From contig NZ_LMXH01000003.1 in the NCBI RefSeq assembly GCF_001541095.1, forward strand, positions 186,001-250,000: a stretch of DNA of 64,000 bases, given 5' to 3'. Origin of the DNA: Paenibacillus sp. FJAT-26967. Its GTDB lineage: Bacteria > Bacillota > Bacilli > Paenibacillales > NBRC-103111. A program made the translations under genes and the position numbers. Below the pieces are notes generated by a model, which worked only from the letters and a program-made list of their open reading frames with translations, searched no databases and had not been told where the DNA came from. Below, piece after piece: positions 37,288 to 46,740 of this stretch; within the stretch, counting starts at the first letter, position 1; every line of letters begins with the position of its first letter.

Positions 37288-37303
37288 TATAAAGCGCTTA
37301 CAA
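37288..37303. promoter_or_regulatory. CcpA-like site upstream of the SLH protein gene
   Basis: ATATAAAGCGCTTACA carries the same AAGCGCTT core as the sites before the GH8 gene and resembles a cre element. It lies about 155 bases before the SLH-protein start. No convincing -35/-10 pair was found in this gap, although TTTACA occurs at 37324 and within 37355-37362. Confidence 0.4.
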
Positions 37304-37458
37304 GAAATCGTGAGCCAGCAAGTCTTTACAAAATCTCAAATTGTTTAGGGGGTGGGTTTTACAAGCGGCCCGTATACTTTCCTGATGTAAGACCCAGGTT
37401 GAAGAATCTTATTGGGAAGACGATCACTTCATAAATGTAAGGGAGGCATTCTGACGGA

Positions 37459-40400
37459 ATGGTAAAAAACAAAAAAATATTGCCATCTTTGCTGAGCGGC
37501 GTATTGCTCTTTTCATTACTTTTGCCGGCAGGGCAGGGGCTGGCAGCAGCTTCGGGCCCATCATCGTTAGGAAACGTATTGGACAAGCGGGAAATGGAGA
37601 TCGGCCCCGGAGCTACATACAGTTGGATGAACATGAAGCTGGACCGCGGTTCCCAGCAAATGCACTTCGTTGAATTCGATCCGAAGAACGCTGCGCTTGG
37701 ACTGCAGCCGGGACTGACCGACGGCAAAGTGTACGGCATGCAGGGGGTCTCCAAGATGGCAGCCGATGCGGATAAAGAAGGCAACCGGGTAATTGCCGCC
37801 GTTAACGGAGATTTCTATGACATGTCGACTGGGGTTCCGATGGGCATGTTCATGGGGGATGGGGAGATTCTGAGCAGTCCTCCGGACGGATGGTTTGCTT
37901 TTGGGATGAAGAAGGACGGCTCATCGCTGTACGGGCAGAGTCCCAAGCTGACGAGAACCTTGACTATTGCGGGCAAAACAAGTCCGGTTTCGGCAATCAA
38001 CCGGATGCGTGCAGCGGAGGGGCTGAACCTCTACACAGCCGCGTTTCATACATCGACGATGACCAACGATCTCGGAGATGAGATTGTGCTGGATGTGCTG
38101 GACGGAGAAGTGAAAAGCGGTCAGGCGCTGAAGCTGAAAGTGTCCGCGATCCACAAGAACAAAGGCAACACTCCGCTTGCGGCCGGTCAAGTCGTGCTGT
38201 CCGCATCCGGCAAGCACCGGGACGCTCTCGCAGCGCTTGCGGTCGGAGATGAAGTGACGGCAGACTTCGCCTTTGAAGGCGAGTGGAAGGACGTCACGAT
38301 GTCCATCGGCGGCTCCGCGCTGCTGGTGAAGGACGGCGTCGCCCAGCCAAACAGTGATCCGGCGGCTCATCCGCGGACGGCCATCGGCACGAAGGCTGAC
38401 GGCTCGGTGATCATGCTGGAGCTGGACGGCCGGCAGCCCGGCTTCAGCGAAGGCGTCACGCTCCAGGAGCTGGGCGTGATCATGAAGGACCTGGGAGCCG
38501 TTAATGCCTTGAACCTCGACGGGGGCGGCTCGTCAACGTTCGTAGCCCGTCTGCCGGGGGAGAAGACGCGCAAGATGCTGAACAGTCCTTCCGACGGCGG
38601 CGAACGTAAGACGGCGAACGGCATTCTGCTCGTCAACAAAGCACCGGAGGGAGCTGCGGACAAGCTGGTGGTTCAGCCGCAGCAGGAGCGCGTGCTGGCA
38701 GGCTCCAAGGCCGCCTTCAAAGCGGCGGCGGTAGATGCTAACCTGCATCCGGCTGCTTTGTCAGGCGATGTGCAGTGGAGCATCGATCCGGCGCTCGGCA
38801 GCATAGCCGCTGACGGTACGTTCACGGCAGGCAGGGCTGACGGCACAGCCGAGATCAAGGCTGCTGCGGGCAGCCTCAGCGGAACGGGAACCGTGGAAGT
38901 CGTCACGGAACTGACGGAGCTTAAATTCCCGGGTGAAGTGGCGACGGTTGCCTCCGGCGCTTCACAGACGATGAAGGTGACGGCTATCCGCGACGGTAAA
39001 GTCATTCAGGCGGACAACAGCCAGCTCCAGTGGCGGGTGGAAGGCCCGGTCGGCACGATCGACGCCAGCGGTGTTTTCACTGCCGCCAATGTGCAGGAGA
39101 AGCACGGCAAGATTTTTGCGAAACACCAGAATGTCGAAACTTCAATCGATGTGACGGTAGGACTGCCGCCGGTCATTCTGGAAGACTTCGAGAACGGCCT
39201 GGACCGTTATAAGCCGAGCTCGGGGGCGCAGGCCAAGTCTACGAAGGTCAGCATTGAAACCGATGAGGACCTGGTCCGGTTCGGCAAAAGCTCGCTGAAG
39301 CTGGAATATGATTTTACAGGCATGCCGGGTACGTCAGGAGCTTATTTGCAGACAACAGGCACCGACAAGAACATTGAAATCCCCGGGTATCCGGAGAAGA
39401 TCAGCATGTGGGTGTACGGGGACGGCAAGAAGCATTGGCTCCGCGCCCAGCTGCGGGACAGTAAGGGAGCGATTCCGCTTGATTTCGTCGATCAGACCGT
39501 CGGCGTAGATTTCACGGGCTGGAAGTATCTTGAGGCTGCCGTTCCTAAGGGCAGGACTCTTCCTTTAACAATTGATATGCCGGTCCGTTATATGGAAACG
39601 AAAGCGGCGAATAAAGACGCGGGAGCGATTTATATCGACGGGATCCGCGCTATTTACGGGCCGGTTCAGGATGATATGGACCCTCCTGTCCTGAAAAAGC
39701 TGGCTCCGGCAGAGAACGCGGTAATCCAGACGAACACGCCGGTGATTACAGCCTACGGAGAGGATGCGGGGTACGATCCGGTCAAGCATCCGGGCACGAC
39801 GCTGATTGATCCGGACAAAATCCGGTTCTACCTCGACGGCAGTCTGGTACCGCACACGCTGTATCCTCCGGAGGGGAAGATCTACTATACGCCGGGCGTT
39901 CCGCTGGCGGATGGAATTCACCAGGCCAAGATTTCCATTAAAGATTTATCCGGAAATCAGACGACCAAAGAGTGGACGTTTAACGTAAATACAGGCTCAT
40001 CCAAGATCGTCTATGATACGCCGGAGAAGGTCTATGCAGGCGGTACGTATACCGTTGATCTGAAAGCGGTAAAGGCGGCGGATATTAAGAAAGGGCAGGT
40101 TGAATTTGCGTTTGATCCGTCCAAGGTGGAGAATGTGAAGCTGATCAGGGGCAGCAAATTAAGCGAAGCCCAGATGACAGCGGACATCGATGGAAGTAAA
40201 GGGACGGTTAAGATCACGATGCAGGAGCTTAGCTCCGCACTTCTTACCGATGGGGATCTTTTCGGCCAGATCCAGTATCAGGTGAAGAAGGACGCGGCCG
40301 GGACGAACGCAATTTCATTCAAATCAGGTTCCGTCTCGTTCGTAAGCAAGGGGGATACCAGCTTCTCGTTCTTCGGCCTCCCGCTCTCTTCGGAGATCAA

Positions 40401-43400
40401 GAATCACTTCCAGCTCGGCTGGAATGAAGAAGGGATGATCCAGGGCTATTCCACTGAGCTTACGGTAAAAGATGAAAGCGGAGCTGCCGTGGCAGGGGCG
40501 CAGATCCTGGCCGACGGTGCCGAAGTCGGTGTGACGGATGCAAGCGGTGTGCTCAAAACGGATCAATTGACGTCTGCGCTGAAGACCTACAATCTGCAAG
40601 CGGTCAAAGGAGATTTCTTGAGCGCTGTCGTGGTGTTCAAGGTATCACCGCTCAGCGGGTCCGCAGCCCCGCACAACATCAGTGTGGGCATGGGGGCAGA
40701 TCCTGCGGTTTCACGTTCTTTCCAGTGGCATACGAATCCGGTTACGCAGCCGACGGTCGTGGAGATCGTGAAGGAGTCGGAATTCACGGATTTTGCCGCT
40801 GGGAATGTGAAGAAAATAACCGGTGACAGTTATTTGTATCACACGCTTGATCTCGGATCGGTACGCGTGCATAAAGCGGTGGCGGACGGGCTGCTGCCTG
40901 GAACGGGCTATGTGTACCGGGTCGGGGACGGGCAAGGGAATTACAGCCAGCAGGGGGAATTCCGCACTACAGAAGCTTCGGGAGATGCGTCGAAATTCTT
41001 ATATTTCGCGGATTCTCAAGCGTCTGACGCCGCCGGTTTCAAGCTGTGGGGCAACACGATCAAGAAAGCGGCCTCCGAGAACCCGGATGCCGAGTTTATG
41101 CTCCATGCCGGCGATATGGTGGATAAAGGATTTAACGAAAAAGAGTGGAACCTGTGGTTCTCTGAAGCGCAGGCTGAGCTGATGAAGACGACGCTTGTCT
41201 CTGTCATCGGTAATCATGAAGTGATGGGCAATAAGGAGAACGGCGATTTCCTGGCGCATTTTAATCAGCCGGGCAACGGCCTGGATAGTCTGAAGGGAAG
41301 CAATTTCTCTTTTGACTACAAGGATATGCATTTCGTCGTTCTGAACAGTGAGTACCAGTATGAAGAGCAGGCGCAGTGGCTGCGCAAGGACCTTGCGCAA
41401 ACGGATAAAAAGTGGAAGGTCGTCGCTTTTCACAGAGGTCCTTACGGCAGTATCTATGATGAGAAAATCGTGCGAGACACCTGGACGCCGGTGTTCGATG
41501 AATTTAAGGTCGATCTCGTCCTGAACGGACATGACCATATTTACAGCCGCACGTTCCCGATGAAAGGGAATAAACCGGTCGGCGAGGGAGAGGGCACGAC
41601 GTATGTCATTGCCGGCTCTACAGGGCCCAAGTTCTACTCCCGCACGGTGCGGGAATGGCAGAAGGTCATTGATGAAGAACAGACGCAGATGTACGCGGCA
41701 GTGGAGATTGCAGGAGATCAGCTCCAGGTTGTGACCAAGACGGTTGGCGGCAGGGTGGTCGATGAATTTACGCTGAGCAAAAATGTTGTGCCGCCCGGGT
41801 CCATCGAGATAGAGCCGAAGAGCGCACTGCTTGCCGTGGGTGAGAGCATTTCGCTTAACGCAGCGGTGAAGCCGGATAACGCTTCGGATAAAAGTGTAAC
41901 GTGGTCCGTCCAAAGCTCCACGCCGGATGGGGCCGCAGAGGTGTCGGCTGATGGAGTCGTAACAGCCCGCAAGCTGGGAACTGCGGTCATCCGGGCGACG
42001 AGCAAGGCGTCTCCGAATGTCTATGCGGACGTAACGGTGGAAGTCAACCGGATCCCGCTGGGCAAGATCGAATCCATTACGCTGGCGGGGCTTCCGCAGC
42101 TGAAAGCAGGAGGCGCGGATCAGACCGTTACGAAGGGCGTCTACACGGACGGGACAGCGGTTCTTCTATTGGAGAATGTCGCTTATGACAGCAGCGATAA
42201 GAAGGTAGCCACGATCGGGGCGACGGGGCGGATCAACGCGCTTGCTGAAGGTCAGACCGTTATCTCCGCTACTTACGGGGGGCACAGCGCGCAGTATGAT
42301 TTAACGGTTCTTGCCAAGGATATGCCGCTTCCGGCGCTGGAGAGAATCAGCCTGGACGGACTCCGCTCCGAAATGGAACAGGGACAGACCGCGCAGGCGG
42401 CTGTGACCGGAACTTACAGCGATCAGAGCTCCACTCTTCTGACCGAGGGTGTGCGGTACACGAGTAGTGAGCCGTCGGTCGCTCCGGTTAATGCGAACGG
42501 ACAGGTTCGAGCCGTCAGGGAGGGTCAGACGGTTATTACCGCGACTTACGGAGGCAAGTCCGCCCGGTTCGATATCCGGGTGAAGGCATCCGGAGGTTCG
42601 GGCGGCTCTGATGGCGGCAGCGGTAACGGTAACGGAGGCAGCTCAGGCGGCAATCCGCCGGTTCAGCCGCCGGTGACACCGGAAGAGCCGAAGCCGGATA
42701 CGACCGGCCGGATCGAGATCAGCGCAAGCGAGCTTGCGGATAAGATCGCCGGAGGCAGTGCAGCGCTGCACACAAACGCACCGCTGAAGGAGCTGATCCT
42801 GCCCGGCAACGCAGCCGAGCTGCTGCAGGGCAAGCCGCTCAGCATCACGGCTGCCGGTCTTGCGGTCACGTTTCCGGCAGAGGTGCTGAGCGAGCTTAGC
42901 GCGCTGGTGCCGGCCCGAGAACGTGCCGGCAGTACGATCACGCTAAGCGTGAGCAAGCTTGCCGAAGCACAGTCGCAGGCGCTGCTTAATAGCGCAGAGC
43001 GTGCAGCAGGCGCAGAGCTTGCTGCCGCAGGAGATTTGCTGGCTTTCCGTCTCACGGTTACCACGAAGGACGGTAAGACCAGCGAGCTGTCCGCGTTCGG
43101 CAAGCCGATTACACTCCAGTTTGCGGTCAATCCGGCAGCGGATCGTGATCTGTCGGGCCTCTACCACATAGCGGATAGCGGCAAGCTTGAATATGTCGGC
43201 GGAACATGGCAGGACGGCAAACTGACTGCACAGGTCCGTCACTTCAGCACATACGCCGTGCTGGAATACAGCAAGTCGTTCTCCGATGTGCCGGAGAACC
43301 ACTGGGCTGCCAGGGTCATCCAGGTGCTGGCAGCCAAAGGATTGATCGACGGAGTATCCGGCGATCAGTTCGCTCCCGGGCAGAAGGTCACGCGGGCGGA

Positions 43401-43830
43401 ATTCGCCGCCATGCTGGTGCGTCTGCTCGGTCTCCAGGCGGAAGGCGCAGCGCCGTTCGCCGATGTGCCTGCGCAGCAGTGGTACGCGGGCGCCGTAGCC
43501 GCAGCCGCCGAAGCGGGGCTGGTGAGCGGAGTCAGCGCCACCGAGTTTGCGCCTGACGCTGCCATTAAGCGCCAGGAGATGGCGGCGATGATCGTGCGCG
43601 CGTATAAGCACGCCGGCGGCCAGCAGGGCGGTAGCGGCGCCGATGCAGGCGGAACAGGCTTCACGGACGTGGAGACGGCTCCTGCCTGGGCGAAGGAAGC
43701 CGTCGCGTCCGCCTACGGCCTTGGGCTGGTGGACGGACGCACGGACAGCCTGTTCCAGCCGCAAGGCGTCACGACGCGGGCGGAGAGCGCGCAGGTGATC
43801 TTCAAGCTGATGAACAAATTAGCGGAGTAA
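37459..43830 (+). CDS. Giant SLH-anchored surface protein with phosphodiester glycosidase and metallophosphoesterase domains
   Basis: The protein has 2123 residues and a signal peptide (about 1-31, cut near GLAAA). Domain order: phosphodiester glycosidase/NAGPA-type domain (about 68-395; AAVNGDFYD, LNLDGGGSSTFVA); two Ig-like segments (404-570); a carbohydrate-binding-like jelly roll (573-735); a cohesin-like beta domain (853-965); a purple-acid-phosphatase-type Fn3 segment (1073-1171); a calcineurin-like phosphoesterase (1180-1440; FADSQ, HAGDMVD, IGNHEV, AFHRGPYG, NGHDHIYSR); three Big2-type repeats (1448-1711); a Gly/Ser linker; a beta domain; and three SLH repeats starting near 1939, 1998 and 2067. 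It should be exported and held by the secondary cell-wall polymer. Acting on phosphodiester-linked glycans or teichoic-type polymers is inference. GGGAGG lies 12 bases before the ATG, a long spacing. Confidence 0.93.
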   Translation: MVKNKKILPSLLSGVLLFSLLLPAGQGLAAASGPSSLGNVLDKREMEIGPGATYSWMNMKLDRGSQQMHFVEFDPKNAALGLQPGLTDGKVYGMQGVSKMAADADKEGNRVIAAVNGDFYDMSTGVPMGMFMGDGEILSSPPDGWFAFGMKKDGSSLYGQSPKLTRTLTIAGKTSPVSAINRMRAAEGLNLYTAAFHTSTMTNDLGDEIVLDVLDGEVKSGQALKLKVSAIHKNKGNTPLAAGQVVLSASGKHRDALAALAVGDEVTADFAFEGEWKDVTMSIGGSALLVKDGVAQPNSDPAAHPRTAIGTKADGSVIMLELDGRQPGFSEGVTLQELGVIMKDLGAVNALNLDGGGSSTFVARLPGEKTRKMLNSPSDGGERKTANGILLVNKAPEGAADKLVVQPQQERVLAGSKAAFKAAAVDANLHPAALSGDVQWSIDPALGSIAADGTFTAGRADGTAEIKAAAGSLSGTGTVEVVTELTELKFPGEVATVASGASQTMKVTAIRDGKVIQADNSQLQWRVEGPVGTIDASGVFTAANVQEKHGKIFAKHQNVETSIDVTVGLPPVILEDFENGLDRYKPSSGAQAKSTKVSIETDEDLVRFGKSSLKLEYDFTGMPGTSGAYLQTTGTDKNIEIPGYPEKISMWVYGDGKKHWLRAQLRDSKGAIPLDFVDQTVGVDFTGWKYLEAAVPKGRTLPLTIDMPVRYMETKAANKDAGAIYIDGIRAIYGPVQDDMDPPVLKKLAPAENAVIQTNTPVITAYGEDAGYDPVKHPGTTLIDPDKIRFYLDGSLVPHTLYPPEGKIYYTPGVPLADGIHQAKISIKDLSGNQTTKEWTFNVNTGSSKIVYDTPEKVYAGGTYTVDLKAVKAADIKKGQVEFAFDPSKVENVKLIRGSKLSEAQMTADIDGSKGTVKITMQELSSALLTDGDLFGQIQYQVKKDAAGTNAISFKSGSVSFVSKGDTSFSFFGLPLSSEIKNHFQLGWNEEGMIQGYSTELTVKDESGAAVAGAQILADGAEVGVTDASGVLKTDQLTSALKTYNLQAVKGDFLSAVVVFKVSPLSGSAAPHNISVGMGADPAVSRSFQWHTNPVTQPTVVEIVKESEFTDFAAGNVKKITGDSYLYHTLDLGSVRVHKAVADGLLPGTGYVYRVGDGQGNYSQQGEFRTTEASGDASKFLYFADSQASDAAGFKLWGNTIKKAASENPDAEFMLHAGDMVDKGFNEKEWNLWFSEAQAELMKTTLVSVIGNHEVMGNKENGDFLAHFNQPGNGLDSLKGSNFSFDYKDMHFVVLNSEYQYEEQAQWLRKDLAQTDKKWKVVAFHRGPYGSIYDEKIVRDTWTPVFDEFKVDLVLNGHDHIYSRTFPMKGNKPVGEGEGTTYVIAGSTGPKFYSRTVREWQKVIDEEQTQMYAAVEIAGDQLQVVTKTVGGRVVDEFTLSKNVVPPGSIEIEPKSALLAVGESISLNAAVKPDNASDKSVTWSVQSSTPDGAAEVSADGVVTARKLGTAVIRATSKASPNVYADVTVEVNRIPLGKIESITLAGLPQLKAGGADQTVTKGVYTDGTAVLLLENVAYDSSDKKVATIGATGRINALAEGQTVISATYGGHSAQYDLTVLAKDMPLPALERISLDGLRSEMEQGQTAQAAVTGTYSDQSSTLLTEGVRYTSSEPSVAPVNANGQVRAVREGQTVITATYGGKSARFDIRVKASGGSGGSDGGSGNGNGGSSGGNPPVQPPVTPEEPKPDTTGRIEISASELADKIAGGSAALHTNAPLKELILPGNAAELLQGKPLSITAAGLAVTFPAEVLSELSALVPARERAGSTITLSVSKLAEAQSQALLNSAERAAGAELAAAGDLLAFRLTVTTKDGKTSELSAFGKPITLQFAVNPAADRDLSGLYHIADSGKLEYVGGTWQDGKLTAQVRHFSTYAVLEYSKSFSDVPENHWAARVIQVLAAKGLIDGVSGDQFAPGQKVTRAEFAAMLVRLLGLQAEGAAPFADVPAQQWYAGAVAAAAEAGLVSGVSATEFAPDAAIKRQEMAAMIVRAYKHAGGQQGGSGADAGGTGFTDVETAPAWAKEAVASAYGLGLVDGRTDSLFQPQGVTTRAESAQVIFKLMNKLAE

Positions 43831-43890
43831 CGGGTAATCCTAAGCTTCATAACGGCTGACGGCTGCAGGCTATGGGCCGTCATCGTCATT

Positions 43891-43938
43891 AAAGCCTATC
43901 TTCTTTGGCCTCTGTGCCGGGAAGATAGGCTTTTTGCG
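43891..43938. terminator. Strong terminator after the SLH protein gene
   Basis: AAAGCCTATCTTC (43891-43903) pairs perfectly with GAAGATAGGCTTT (43921-43933), followed by more T bases. The A/T flanks would let it work in both directions. Confidence 0.9.
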
Positions 43939-44055
43939 GATTCCATTACAGCGGTCACGGTGATCTGAGGGGGTGTTCCGCAGGAGAAGCATCTGTTCGG
44001 ATGTGCCCGAACATGATAAGCTTTTTCTAGATGGAAATCCTTGTATGAATGGTGG

Positions 44056-44772
44056 ATGAAGGGCATGCAGCCGTTAATTTTACTGGTGGAAGATGATGTC
44101 GCGATTAGTGACATGGTGGATGACTATTTGAACAAGGAAGGCTTTACTGTTGTAAGGGCCTATGACGGCGAAGAAGCCGTCCGGCTGTTCGGGGAGTATG
44201 CGTTTGATCTGATCCTGCTTGACCTTATGCTGCCTAAGCTGAGCGGGATGGATTTTTTGCAGGTGATCCGGGAGCGGAGCCTGATTCCGATTCTGATTAC
44301 TTCCGCCAAGGACGGCGACGTGGATAAAGCGCTCGGTCTCGGTTTCGGGGCGGATGATTACATCGCCAAGCCTTTCTCGATGATCGAACTCGCTGCAAGA
44401 ATCAAGGCCGCTATCCGGCGTGCCACTAAATATACAGCGGGTTCACTGGCGGAAGCGGTTAAGCAGCCGCAAGAGATCCGCTTGGACGACCTGCTCATTG
44501 ACCTGGACAACTTTTCGGTGAGCCGTAACAACCAGGAGATCAAGCTGACAGCCAAAGAATTTCACCTGCTGAAACTATTTGCCGCGAATCCGAAGAAGGT
44601 GTTTACCAAAGCTAATATTTTCCGCTCTGTCTGGGAGGACGATTATCTGGGCGACGAGAACGTCATTAACGTACATATGCGGAGATTGAGAGAGAAAATC
44701 GAGATAGATCCCTCCAAACCGCGTTATATTCTGACTCTATGGGGAATCGGCTATAAGCTGGGGGACTTTTGA
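44056..44772 (+). CDS. OmpR/PhoB-family response regulator
   Basis: The receiver domain (about 1-120) has the acidic pair in LLVEDDVAISD, the phospho-acceptor Asp56 in LILLDLMLPKLSG, the conserved Thr/Ser in ILITSAKD and Lys in DDYIAKPFS. The C-terminal winged helix (about 140-238) has LTAKEFHLLKLFAANPKKVFTK and VINVHMRRLREKI, followed by the end motif WGIGYKL. The start is uncertain: TTG 44041, ATG 44056 and ATG 44065 are all in frame and none has a strong ribosome site; 44056 is a compromise. The cognate kinase gene starts one base after the stop. With a BcrA-like ABC exporter next door, it probably responds to cell-envelope stress or a peptide antibiotic. Confidence 0.92.
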   Translation: MKGMQPLILLVEDDVAISDMVDDYLNKEGFTVVRAYDGEEAVRLFGEYAFDLILLDLMLPKLSGMDFLQVIRERSLIPILITSAKDGDVDKALGLGFGADDYIAKPFSMIELAARIKAAIRRATKYTAGSLAEAVKQPQEIRLDDLLIDLDNFSVSRNNQEIKLTAKEFHLLKLFAANPKKVFTKANIFRSVWEDDYLGDENVINVHMRRLREKIEIDPSKPRYILTLWGIGYKLGDF

Positions 44773-44773
44773 A

Positions 44774-45730
44774 ATGATAGGAGCAGGAGTCTGGGCGCTT
44801 ATTGTACTGGCAGCCGTATCGGTCCTATTCAATCTTCTGCAGTTTCAATCGAAAAGGAAGAGGGACGCGGGCCTTGTTTACATCTCCGGGAAGGTAAGAA
44901 CGATTCTGGATTCGCATTCATCCGAGAAAGTGCTTCACCTGACGGATGATCGTGAACTGAAGCTTTTGCTGGCTGAGCTGAATGCCTTACTGGAGGACAA
45001 TCATGCAATTCACGCGGAGTATGCGAGATCGGAGAATGCAATGAGAAGAATGCTGTCCAATATCTCTCACGATCTCAAGACACCGCTTACCGTTGTACTC
45101 GGTTATATCGAGACCATCCGGCAGAACCCTCAGATGGACGATACCGAGAGAAACCGGCTGCTGGCGAATGTTCACGGCAAGGCGCTGGAAGTCGTAGGAC
45201 TGATGAACAAGTTCTTTGACCTGGCCCGTCTGGAATCCGGGGACAAAGAGCTGCCCCTCACACGGGTTGATCTGGTCGAAGTTTGTTCGAATGCGATCCT
45301 GGCTTTCTATGATGTGATTACGGCTAAAGGCATGGAGGTCCGGATCGAATTGCCACAGACGCCGGTTTATGTGGCCGGCAATGAAGAAGCGCTGACGCGT
45401 ATTCTGAACAATTTGCTCTCTAATGCGGTCCAGTATGGCAGTGATGGGGGCGTTATCGGCTTGAAAGTCCGGCAGGATGAAGAGCGGGCTTACGCGGAGG
45501 TCTGGGACAGAGGCAAAGGAATTACCGAGCTGCACAAAGACCGTGTCTTTGAAAGAATGTATACGCTGGAAGATTCACGCAACGTTCTGTATCAGGGAAG
45601 CGGGCTCGGGCTGACGATTACCAAACGGCTGGTGCAGATTATGGGCGGTGAAATTACCTTGTACAGCAAGCCTTATGAGAAGACGGTCTTTACCGTCCGG
45701 TTATCAAAATTCACGGTTGTCACAGCTTAA
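44774..45730 (+). CDS. Sensor histidine kinase with a single N-terminal membrane segment
   Basis: This 318-residue kinase has one hydrophobic segment (about 5-22) and no room for an extracellular sensor. It has a short cytosolic linker, the dimerization box NISHDLKTPLTVVLGY with phospho-accepting His99, and a catalytic domain with N-box NNLLSNAVQYG, WDRGKGI and GSGLGLTITKRLV. A kinase with almost no sensor region often takes its signal from a partner, frequently an ABC transporter, and one follows directly. It is coupled to the response regulator gene. The ligand cannot be read from the sequence. Confidence 0.92.
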   Translation: MIGAGVWALIVLAAVSVLFNLLQFQSKRKRDAGLVYISGKVRTILDSHSSEKVLHLTDDRELKLLLAELNALLEDNHAIHAEYARSENAMRRMLSNISHDLKTPLTVVLGYIETIRQNPQMDDTERNRLLANVHGKALEVVGLMNKFFDLARLESGDKELPLTRVDLVEVCSNAILAFYDVITAKGMEVRIELPQTPVYVAGNEEALTRILNNLLSNAVQYGSDGGVIGLKVRQDEERAYAEVWDRGKGITELHKDRVFERMYTLEDSRNVLYQGSGLGLTITKRLVQIMGGEITLYSKPYEKTVFTVRLSKFTVVTA

Positions 45731-45816
45731 GAATTTCGTAAGAAACGAGTAATAAAAAAGAAAATCGCTCCGTTTACACTTAGAGATAAGAAAGCGAGAA
45801 GGAAGGGGCAAGGGCA

Positions 45817-46740
45817 ATGAGCGCGATTCTGACAACGACACGGCTGACCAAAGCTTTTGACGGCCATGAAGTCGTATCTAATGTGAACATGACTATTCAG
45901 CAAGGTGAGATCTACGGATTTCTCGGATTGAACGGAGCAGGCAAAACAACGGTCATGAGAATGATGATGAATCTGGTTAAACCGACGGAGGGCGAGATCG
46001 AGGTTTTCGGAGAGAAGCTGACGGATCACTCTTATGATGTTTTCAAAAGAATGGGCAGTATTATTGAATACCCGGTCTTCTATGATAAGTTGACGGGGAG
46101 AGAAAATTTGGAGCTGCACTGCGAATACATGGGCTATCATAACCTTAAGGCGATTGACGAAGCGCTGGATCTGGTTCAATTGAAAGTGAGTGACTCCAAA
46201 CCGGTCAAAGAATATTCCCTGGGAATGAAACAGCGGCTGGGAATTGCCAGGGCGATCACAACCAAGCCCGAATTGCTGCTGCTGGATGAGCCTATCAACG
46301 GCCTTGATCCGGTCGGGATCAAAGAGCTTAGAAAACTATTCAAGCTGCTGAGCAAGGAATATGGCATGACCTTATTGATCTCTTCTCACATTCTAGGCGA
46401 AATTGAGCAGTTTGCCGATACGATTGGTGTCATTAGTGAGGGCAGGCTGATTGAGCAAGTTACGATGGAAGAGGTTCATGGCAGAAGCTCCGATTATCTG
46501 GAAGTCGTAACGCCGGACTTAACCAAAGCCGTGATGATTCTGGATAGTAAACTGGGACTGCGTAATTACAAAGTAATCGGGGAGAGGATTGTCCGGATTT
46601 ATGAGCCTGGTGCTGCCGCTTCCGATATTTCGAGAACGCTCCTCATGAACGGTGTGGACATTGATTCGATCAACAAGAAAACAAGTTCTTTGGAAGATTA
46701 CTTCCTGGAATCCATTCATGGGGGTGGCGTGAGTGCTTAA
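45817..46740 (+). CDS. ABC transporter ATP-binding protein, BcrA-like
   Basis: The protein has 307 residues. Its ABC domain (about 1-220) has Walker A GLNGAGKTT (37-45), the signature YSLGMKQRLGIAR, Walker B LLLLDEPINGLDP and the switch region LISSHILGEI. The roughly 85-residue C-terminal extension is typical of BcrA and lantibiotic-immunity-type ATPases. It should power the membrane protein encoded next, and probably removes or senses a membrane-active peptide; that role is by family analogy. AAGGAAGGGG lies before the ATG. The gene starts 86 bases after the kinase and overlaps the permease start by eight bases. Confidence 0.9.
   Translation: MSAILTTTRLTKAFDGHEVVSNVNMTIQQGEIYGFLGLNGAGKTTVMRMMMNLVKPTEGEIEVFGEKLTDHSYDVFKRMGSIIEYPVFYDKLTGRENLELHCEYMGYHNLKAIDEALDLVQLKVSDSKPVKEYSLGMKQRLGIARAITTKPELLLLDEPINGLDPVGIKELRKLFKLLSKEYGMTLLISSHILGEIEQFADTIGVISEGRLIEQVTMEEVHGRSSDYLEVVTPDLTKAVMILDSKLGLRNYKVIGERIVRIYEPGAAASDISRTLLMNGVDIDSINKKTSSLEDYFLESIHGGGVSA

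Noticed and set aside
41000-41913. 304-codon minus-strand frame in the SLH protein gene
   Set aside because: It overlaps the metallophosphoesterase motifs on the plus strand and has no independent support.
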